From NCBI GenBank assembly GCA_964477455.1, contig CAYZHG010000106.1, forward strand, positions 1 through 35,246: a stretch of 35,246 nt of DNA, written 5' to 3'. Below are positions 30,774 to 35,246 of the stretch, piece after piece. This DNA is from CAIOJG01 sp964477455. GTDB lineage: Bacteria; Patescibacteriota; Patescibacteriia; Magasanikbacterales; GWA2-37-8. Each line of letters begins with the position of its first letter. Within the stretch, counting starts at the first letter, position 1. Both the position numbers and the translations under genes were made by a program. The notes below the pieces were generated by a model. That model saw only the letters and a list, made by a program, of their open reading frames with translations. It was not told where the DNA came from and searched no databases.

Positions 30774-31367
30774 TTAAACCATTTCCATGATGTCTATTAC
30801 CTCAGCTGGATAGGTTGGCATCACTGTACCGTTGTAGTACCATAATTTTTTCTTGGTATCGGCATTTTTATAATAACGAGCAGTGTTTGGATTGAAACCA
30901 CCCAAATTGCTAGTCACTACATCAATCGCTTCACTAAAATCATTAAATTTAATTTTTGCAGAACCCCAACCAAATGGGTTGTTGTTCATCATATGTTTTC
31001 CACCAGATGATTCACGCACACCAATAGCGGCTATTAATCTCCAATCAACATTGTATTTGTTGGCGGCACGAACAAACTCTATTCCATAACCAGCCAAAGG
31101 CATATCACGTTTAGAGAAATAAGCATCTAATCTTTGAGCTTTTTTCACATCTTCTTCTGAATCAAGATTTTCATCTACATTTAAATCCGTAGCAAAGATC
31201 GTGCTATGTATAGTATCAAAGGTTGTGGTTGACTCAATTATTGGAGAAAAGGCCGGATTGATAGTTTTTGCTCCAACTGCTACTGGATTAGCCAAAATTA
31301 GCATAATAGCCAATATTTTGGCTAAATATTGAGCAACTGTAAGCTTGTTGGTTTTTAAGATATTCAT
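30774..31367 (-). CDS. Secreted glucosaminidase/lysozyme-like cell-wall hydrolase
   Basis: A 197-residue exported protein. The signal peptide (about 1-33) ends VAVGA. The catalytic domain starts at about residue 85: YFSKRDMPLAGYGIEFVRAA, DWRLIAAIGVRESSGG (likely catalytic Glu), and NNNPFGWGSAKIKFNDFSEA. This pattern belongs to the lysozyme-fold glucosaminidases and lytic transglycosylases that cut peptidoglycan glycan strands. No separate wall-binding domain is present. It is transcribed alone from a consensus promoter with a leader of about 50 nt. Confidence 0.82.
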   Translation of the reverse strand: MNILKTNKLTVAQYLAKILAIMLILANPVAVGAKTINPAFSPIIESTTTFDTIHSTIFATDLNVDENLDSEEDVKKAQRLDAYFSKRDMPLAGYGIEFVRAANKYNVDWRLIAAIGVRESSGGKHMMNNNPFGWGSAKIKFNDFSEAIDVVTSNLGGFNPNTARYYKNADTKKKLWYYNGTVMPTYPAEVIDIMEMV

Positions 31368-31425
31368 AAATGTTTTTTAATTAAAAAGAACACCTTACCG
31401 GCGCCCTTTTGATAAATAACGTTTG

Positions 31426-31454
31426 ATTATAGCACTAAAGTACGATTTTGTCAA
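31426..31454 (-). promoter_or_regulatory. Promoter of the cell-wall hydrolase gene
   Basis: TTGACA (31449-31454), a 17-bp spacer and TATAAT (31426-31431) on the minus strand, giving a leader of about 50 nt. AAGGTG in the leader is too far from the ATG to be a normal ribosome-binding site. Confidence 0.88.
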
Positions 31455-31479
31455 TGGGGCAGTGGTCATTTTTAGTAAT

Positions 31480-31503
31480 TATTTGGCTGTAATTAGCCAA
31501 ATA
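31480..31503. repeat. Inverted repeat between divergent genes
   Basis: TATTTGGCT-N6-AGCCAAATA (9-bp arms, 31480-31488 with 31495-31503). It lies upstream of both the hydrolase and dus promoters; it could be an operator or a hairpin. Confidence 0.45.
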
Positions 31504-31578
31504 TGAGTATTTACTACCGGCCATAAAACTTGAACTTTTCTCATATTTGCTGTAGTATCACTATATTATATTAAATTT

Positions 31579-32559
31579 ATGGCTGAATCATTTTGGAACA
31601 AATTAAAAAAGCCAATCTTCGTTTTAGCACCGATGGCCAATGTCACCGATGTGGCTTTTCGTCGTCTAATCGCTAAATATGGCAAACCAGACGTGACTTG
31701 GACCGAGTTTGTATCTTGCGATGGACTCATGTCTAAAGGGCGAGAGCACCTTTTGATAGATTTGGCCTACGATGAAAGTGAGCGTCCAATTGTGGCGCAA
31801 ATTTTTGGTTCAAAACCAGAAAATTTCTTCAAGACCGCTCAGCTTTTAAAAGAAATGGGCTTTGATGGGATTGATATCAACATGGGGTGTCCCGATAAAA
31901 ATGTAGAAAAACAAGGTGCGGGAGCGAATATGATGAAAAATCCAAAATTGGCACAGGAAGTAATATTGGCAACGAAGGAAGGATCTGGAGGTTTGCCGGT
32001 ATCAGTGAAAACTAGAATTGGTTATAGTAAAAATATGTTATCAGAATGGTTGCCGGTATTGTTTGAAACTAAGCTGGCCGCTATCACGGTGCATGCACGC
32101 ACACGCAAGGAGATGTCTTTGGTGCCAGCCCGCTGGGAGCATTTGAAAGAGGCGGTAGAAATTCGGGATGCTTTTGATAATTCATCAAATAAAACTTTAA
32201 TTTTGGGGAATGGTGATGTTAAAAATCTTACGGAAGCCTATCAAAGAGTAGAGGAGACAGGTTGTGATGGTGTGATGATTGGTCGTGGTGTATTTGGAAA
32301 TCCTTGGGTCTTTAATCGTGAAATGATTGGCAAAGAAGTGTCTGTTCAACAAAAATTAAAAGTAATGATTGAACACACTTATCTTTTTGAAAAATTATTG
32401 ACGGCTCACAAAGATTTTAATATTATGAAAAAGCATTATAAGGCCTATGTAAACGGTTTTGATAATGCCAAAGAATTGCGTATTGAGTTGATGGAAAATG
32501 CCGTTGATGCTAGCGCGGTAGAAAAAATAACAAACGAATTCATTGCAAAAAATTTTTAA
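31579..32559 (+). CDS. tRNA-dihydrouridine synthase
   Basis: A 326-residue FMN enzyme that reduces uridine to dihydrouridine in the tRNA D-loop using NADPH. The TIM-barrel start is VLAPMANVTDVAFRR. The active site is INMGCPDKNVEKQGAGA with Cys104. The flavin phosphate-binding elements are ILGNGDV and VMIGRGVFGNPW. The C-terminal helical domain is complete. It is probably of the DusB-like bacterial group. An AT-rich -10-like TATATT (31562-31567 or 31567-31572) lies within 12 bp of the ATG, so the leader is very short; no Shine-Dalgarno site is seen. Confidence 0.93.
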   Translation: MAESFWNKLKKPIFVLAPMANVTDVAFRRLIAKYGKPDVTWTEFVSCDGLMSKGREHLLIDLAYDESERPIVAQIFGSKPENFFKTAQLLKEMGFDGIDINMGCPDKNVEKQGAGANMMKNPKLAQEVILATKEGSGGLPVSVKTRIGYSKNMLSEWLPVLFETKLAAITVHARTRKEMSLVPARWEHLKEAVEIRDAFDNSSNKTLILGNGDVKNLTEAYQRVEETGCDGVMIGRGVFGNPWVFNREMIGKEVSVQQKLKVMIEHTYLFEKLLTAHKDFNIMKKHYKAYVNGFDNAKELRIELMENAVDASAVEKITNEFIAKNF

Positions 32560-32566
32560 TAGCTCT

Positions 32567-32582
32567 ATACTATAATTAGTAT
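32567..32582 (+). promoter_or_regulatory. Promoter region with palindrome before the 123-aa gene
   Basis: TATAAT (32571-32576) lies 18 bp before the ATG, inside ATACTA-TAAT-TAGTAT. This resembles the cupredoxin/DoxX palindromes but with one extra base in the spacer. No clear -35 is seen. Confidence 0.4.
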
Positions 32583-32594
32583 TTAATTTTTTTT

Positions 32595-32966
32595 ATGAAA
32601 ATTCCAAAATTTTTTGAGGGCAGATTAAAAGGTGGTGATAAACCGGCCGAACAAACTGATTTAGAAAAATGGACAGGAGAGGTTGGGGAGGATACCAGTT
32701 TTCTTGCTTCAAGTGTTCAGGATAAAACACCAGAAACAAAAGTACCTCATTTGGAATTGGTAAAAAATGTGGAGGTTGTGCCAGTTGAAAAAGCAGTTGA
32801 TATGTCTGTTAAAAATGAAGCAGTAGAAAAAAGGAACGAATTGCTTTTAAAACTGAATGTTGCTCAAGAAGAAGCAAAAAAAGCTCTACATAATGTTGCT
32901 AATATTCGAGCGCAGTTGGAAGCCTTGGATGTTGATGATGCTAGAAATAAAGTACAAGCAGCTTAA
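32595..32966 (+). CDS. Hypothetical charged protein, predicted coiled coil
   Basis: A 123-residue soluble protein that I do not recognise. The N-terminal third is polar (KIPKFFEGRLKGGDKPAEQ). Residues about 70-115 (KNEAVEKRNELLLKLNVAQE onward) are a likely coiled coil rich in Ala, Glu and Lys. No signal peptide or membrane segment is present. It follows the dus gene after 35 bp but has its own TATAAT and ends at a good terminator. Confidence 0.7.
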   Translation: MKIPKFFEGRLKGGDKPAEQTDLEKWTGEVGEDTSFLASSVQDKTPETKVPHLELVKNVEVVPVEKAVDMSVKNEAVEKRNELLLKLNVAQEEAKKALHNVANIRAQLEALDVDDARNKVQAA

Positions 32967-32978
32967 AAACTGATATTA

Positions 32979-33009
32979 AAATCTTCGAGATAATCTCGGA
33001 GATTTTTTT
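32979..33009 (+). terminator. Terminator of the 123-aa gene
   Basis: A 12-bp stem with one G-U pair (32979-32990 with 32994-33005), followed by T residues. Confidence 0.85.
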
Positions 33010-33040
33010 GTAGTATAAAATAGGACTTGTTGTATTTATA

Positions 33041-33069
33041 TTGACTTTCCACCATTTTTTTGTTAGTAT
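33041..33069 (+). promoter_or_regulatory. Promoter of tRNA-Met
   Basis: TTGACT (33041-33046), a 17-bp spacer and TAGTAT (33064-33069), 11 bp before the mature tRNA. Confidence 0.8.
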
Positions 33070-33080
33070 AGCAATCACTT

Positions 33081-33157
33081 GTCAGGGTAGCTCAGTTGGT
33101 TAGAGCACGGCATTCATAACGCCGAGGTCGGGAGTTCAACCCTCCCTCCTGACACCA
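33081..33157 (+). tRNA. tRNA with CAT anticodon (elongator Met, possibly Ile2)
   Basis: Acceptor GTCAGGG/TCCTGAC with a paired first position (so not initiator), anticodon loop TTCATAA (CAT), T-arm GGGAG-TTCAACC-CTCCC, and encoded CCA (33155-33157). The anticodon stem has an A-C closing mismatch. Met and lysidine-modified Ile cannot be separated by eye. Confidence 0.93.
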
Positions 33158-33164
33158 TGTAGTT

Positions 33165-33191
33165 AAAACAGAGCCTAAAGCTCTGTTTTTT
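33165..33191 (+). terminator. Terminator after tRNA-Met
   Basis: AAAACAGAGC/GCTCTGTTTT (33165-33174 with 33180-33189), loop CTAAA, then more T. Confidence 0.88.
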
Positions 33192-33194
33192 TAA

Positions 33195-33223
33195 TTGACT
33201 AAAAGGTATACCTGATTTACAAT
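33195..33223 (+). promoter_or_regulatory. Promoter of the 44-aa gene
   Basis: TTGACT (33195-33200), a 17-bp spacer and TACAAT (33218-33223), with a start expected near 33230 and a leader of about 40 nt. Confidence 0.8.
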
Positions 33224-33269
33224 AGTAAAGCCAAGCTCAACCACAGAGCGACTGCCGGCAAGGAGTATC

Positions 33270-33404
33270 GTGACTAGCAATAAAAAAAGTCACCAGGCCA
33301 AGGACGGTCAGAACCAGACCAAGAAGCGTCGTCAAGCCCAGGGGAAACACGTTCATGTTAACAAATACCCCAAAGGGTCTGATGACCAGAAGGCCAAGAA
33401 ATGA
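33270..33404 (+). CDS. Small very basic protein (44 aa), unknown function
   Basis: A GTG start is preceded by AGGAG (33261-33265) at 4-nt spacing, one of only two clear Shine-Dalgarno sites in the window. The 44-residue product is soluble and strongly basic (about 11 Lys plus 2 Arg, and several Gln), for example TKKRRQAQGKHVHVNKYPKG, with no hydrophobic segment. It has its own promoter and a hairpin downstream. Codons are mostly C- or G-ending (AAG, CAG, GCC, GAC), unlike the AT-ending neighbours, which fits very high expression or foreign origin. A nucleic-acid-binding or ribosome-associated role is possible, but I recognise no family. Confidence 0.75.
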   Translation: MTSNKKSHQAKDGQNQTKKRRQAQGKHVHVNKYPKGSDDQKAKK

Positions 33405-33442
33405 GCCATGTTGCGAATACACTTCAGCCGGGTAGTGCTGGC

Positions 33443-33516
33443 GATTCTGCTCGTACTACCTGTTTTGTATAAAATATTTTTTGTATAAAACAGATAGAAT
33501 TATTACGAGTAGAATC
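33443..33516. terminator. Long nested hairpin after the 44-aa gene
   Basis: A 13-bp outer stem with one G-U pair (33443-33455 with 33504-33516), an inner stem CTGTTTT/AAAACAG (33460-33466 with 33487-33493), and two direct copies of TTTTGTATAAAA (33463-33474 and 33479-33490). It is likely a transcript-end structure. Confidence 0.6.
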
Positions 33517-33521
33517 AAAAT

Positions 33522-33557
33522 AAAAAAATTCCATAATTAAATTTATGGAATTTTTTT
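33522..33557. terminator. Bidirectional terminator
   Basis: A 15-bp perfect stem (33522-33536 with 33543-33557) around TTCCATAA, with A and T tracts on either side, between the 44-aa gene and HU. Confidence 0.85.
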
Positions 33558-33588
33558 AATTAGTATTTAATAAAGTTTTTTTAAATAA

Positions 33589-33623
33589 AAAAAATCCCCA
33601 GAGTACTCTCAAGGGGATTTTTT
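33589..33623 (-). terminator. Terminator of the HU gene
   Basis: AAAAAATCCCC/GGGGATTTTTT flanks an inner palindrome AGAGTACTCT, 12 bp after the HU stop on the minus strand. Confidence 0.85.
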
Positions 33624-33635
33624 AGTTGCGAAAGA

Positions 33636-33911
33636 TTATTTAAGAGCATCTTTCAAGGCTTTTCCGGCTTTGAATTTTGGAACCTTAACAGCTGGAATGT
33701 TGATTTTCTGAGTTGGGTTTTGTGGGTTAACACCAGTGCGAGCTGCACGTAGTTTGGAACTGAAAGCTCCAAAACCTGTTAAAACTACTTCTTCACCTTT
33801 TTTCAAGTTGGAAGTAACCATATCCACAAAAGTGTTCAAAAAGTCTTCAGCTTCACGTTTTGAAACGTTCAACTTTTCTGCCAATGCTTGTGCTAATTCG
33901 GCTTTATTCAT
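33636..33911 (-). CDS. hup: DNA-binding protein HU
   Basis: A 91-residue HU/IHF-family nucleoid protein. It begins MNKAELAQALAEKLNVSKRE, with the dimerisation helices, and contains the signature VVLTGFGAFSSKLRAARTGVNPQN leading into the DNA-bending arm. It ends FKAGKALKDALK. It is full length. A strong Shine-Dalgarno site GGAGGTG (33917-33923) lies 5 nt before the ATG. TATAAT at 33967-33972 is the probable -10 box. Homodimeric HU is favoured over IHF. Confidence 0.95.
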   Translation of the reverse strand: MNKAELAQALAEKLNVSKREAEDFLNTFVDMVTSNLKKGEEVVLTGFGAFSSKLRAARTGVNPQNPTQKINIPAVKVPKFKAGKALKDALK

Positions 33912-34055
33912 AAATTCACCTCCGTTCTTAAATTAAGTTTTTTGATTTTTGTATTTCGACAAAATTATTATATCACAGCTTGTTTATTTTGGCTACAATA
34001 AGCAATAATTACTTGTCCACAGGTAGTTTTCAATATTTTTTTGCTGAATAATTTT

Positions 34056-35246
34056 TTAACGAGCGTATTCCACGATGCGATTTTCACGAATAACAGTGAT
34101 ACGAATTTCACCAGGATATTGTAATTCTTCTTCAACTTTGTGGGCAATATCTTTGGCTAATTGGAATGCGTTGTAATCATCTACTTCATTTGGTTTTACA
34201 AATACGCGTACTTCACGACCAGCTTGAATTGCATAAACTTTATCAATACCAGGGAAGGAACTAACAGTCTTTTCCAATTCTTCCAGACGAGCCACAAATT
34301 GCTCAAAGGAATCTTTGCGAGCACCAACGCGAGCGCCGGAGATGGCGTCAGCGGCTTTGGCAATACAAGCAAAAATACTTTCTGGTTTGTCCAAATGGTG
34401 ATCGCGAGCAGCCTGACAGACGTCGTCATCCATATTGAATTTCTTCAAAATAGCATAACCAATTTCTGGATGAGAGCCCTGAGTTTCTTGGTCTACTGCT
34501 TTTCCAATATCGTGGAAGAAGCCAGCCTTGCGAGCCTTAGCTTGATCAACACCAAGTTCAGCGGCGATGATACCAGCTAGATAACCAACCTCCATAGAAT
34601 GATTCAAAATGTTTTGACCATAACTTGTGCGGTATTTCAAGCGACCAACGATGTTTACAAGTTTTGGATCAAGACCAACAATGTTCATCTTGTACAAAGC
34701 TTCTTCACCGGCTTTTTTGATAATTACGGATAGATCGATTTTTGCTTTTTCAACAAACTCTTCGATACGAGCAGGCTGAATACGGCCATCAGCCATCAAT
34801 TTTTCTAAGGTCAAACGAGCAACTTCACGGCGAATAGGGGAGAAACAAGAAACCATAATAGACTCTGGAGTGTCGTCGATGATGATTTCACAACCAGTAA
34901 GTTTTTCAATAGCTTTGATGTTGCGACCTTCTTTACCGATAATACGGCCTTTCATTTCTTCACTTGGAAGATGAACTACCGAAGAAGTAGTTTCTGCACT
35001 GTGAGAGGAAGCAGTACGCTGGATTGCTTCGATGATAATATCGCGAGCTTTCTCATCGTAAACATCTGAACTTTCGCGTTCCAATTTGGCAATACGCATG
35101 AATAGGTCAGTTTTGCTCTCTTCTTCTACCATTGTAAGCAATTCTAAGCGAGCTTCTTCTTTGGTAAGGTTGGCAACTTGCTGAAGTTTGTCAGCCTGTT
35201 GTTGTTTTAAGGCTTCAACTTCCAATTTAATTACTTTTACCTTTTC
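34056..35246 (-). CDS. rny: Ribonuclease Y, C-terminal part (5' end outside window)
   Basis: RNase Y, the membrane-anchored endonuclease that starts mRNA decay in many bacteria. The visible 397 codons run to the right edge without a start; the N-terminal anchor is missing. A coiled coil (EVEALKQQQADKLQQVANL) leads into the KH domain (LPSEEMKGRIIGKEGRNIKA, GXXG loop). The HD phosphohydrolase domain with HSMEVGYLAG and the metal-binding FFHDIGKAVDQE follows. The C-terminal RNase Y domain ends IRITVIRENRIVEYAR, the family's usual end. It is followed on the same strand by HU, which has its own promoter. Confidence 0.95.
   Translation of the reverse strand, partial: EKVKVIKLEVEALKQQQADKLQQVANLTKEEARLELLTMVEEESKTDLFMRIAKLERESSDVYDEKARDIIIEAIQRTASSHSAETTSSVVHLPSEEMKGRIIGKEGRNIKAIEKLTGCEIIIDDTPESIMVSCFSPIRREVARLTLEKLMADGRIQPARIEEFVEKAKIDLSVIIKKAGEEALYKMNIVGLDPKLVNIVGRLKYRTSYGQNILNHSMEVGYLAGIIAAELGVDQAKARKAGFFHDIGKAVDQETQGSHPEIGYAILKKFNMDDDVCQAARDHHLDKPESIFACIAKAADAISGARVGARKDSFEQFVARLEELEKTVSSFPGIDKVYAIQAGREVRVFVKPNEVDDYNAFQLAKDIAHKVEEELQYPGEIRITVIRENRIVEYAR

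Noticed and set aside
33237..33422. Minus-strand 61-codon hydrophobic frame
   Set aside because: It is antisense to the 44-aa gene, which has promoter, Shine-Dalgarno site and hairpin on the plus strand; no signals support the minus frame.

Overview
The window is AT-rich, compact bacterial DNA with 34 protein genes and three tRNA genes. It looks like a chromosomal segment of a Candidate Phyla Radiation (Patescibacteria) member. This placement is an inference from gene repertoire and layout: a small-genome arrangement with tiny intergenic gaps, class E/F-like sortases with DUF3494 surface proteins, a LAGLIDADG gene beside a tRNA, an acetolactate-synthase-like/aldehyde dehydrogenase pair, and stand-alone envelope genes without biosynthetic pathways. 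TGA is used as a stop (tsaD, lexA, the 44-residue gene), so the UGA-glycine lineages (Gracilibacteria/Absconditabacteria) are unlikely. No rRNA, CRISPR array, insertion sequence or prophage is seen.

Layout. 1-5.8 kb: end of asnS, a small HAD protein, then (minus strand) tRNA-Leu, a homing endonuclease and a metallophosphoesterase; then parA-parB, facing tsaD. 5.9-9.8 kb: tRNA-Glu followed by one very large gene (1128 aa) fusing an XRE-type HTH, an Mrr-like nuclease, TPR-like helical repeats and a PIN-like domain, behind a promoter with tandem palindromes. This is the best candidate for an undescribed (probably defensive) system. 9.8-13.6 kb: a polysaccharide deacetylase and an orphan multi-PAS/GAF histidine kinase. 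13.7-18.9 kb: a surface locus with two sortase-anchored DUF3494 (ice-binding-like) proteins, two sortases and a cupin. 18.9-23.2 kb: a lexA-polY SOS operon with a LexA box inside its promoter, then a PAP2 phosphatase and an ABC exporter. 23.2-28.8 kb: metal-related genes (CuA-type cupredoxin lipoprotein, His-rich secreted protein, VIT1/CCC1 transporter, DoxX protein with a Cys-rich tail) around the TPP-enzyme/aldehyde dehydrogenase pair. 28.9-35.2 kb: ABC-F ATPase, cell-wall hydrolase, dihydrouridine synthase, tRNA-Met(CAT), a 44-residue basic protein, HU and RNase Y.

Regulation. Several minus-strand promoters place the -10 box only 7-8 bp before the ATG (tsaD, lexA, deacetylase, VIT1), implying leaderless mRNAs. 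Clear Shine-Dalgarno sites are seen only for HU and the 44-residue gene. Convergent genes are separated by strong bidirectional hairpins, some swallowing stop codons. Two of these (4635-4727 and 28811-28923) carry the same conserved two-hairpin core with compensatory changes, a repeated structured element I do not recognise. A palindrome ATACT-N5-AGTAT overlaps the promoters of both putative copper/thiol proteins (cupredoxin and DoxX), suggesting a small shared regulon.
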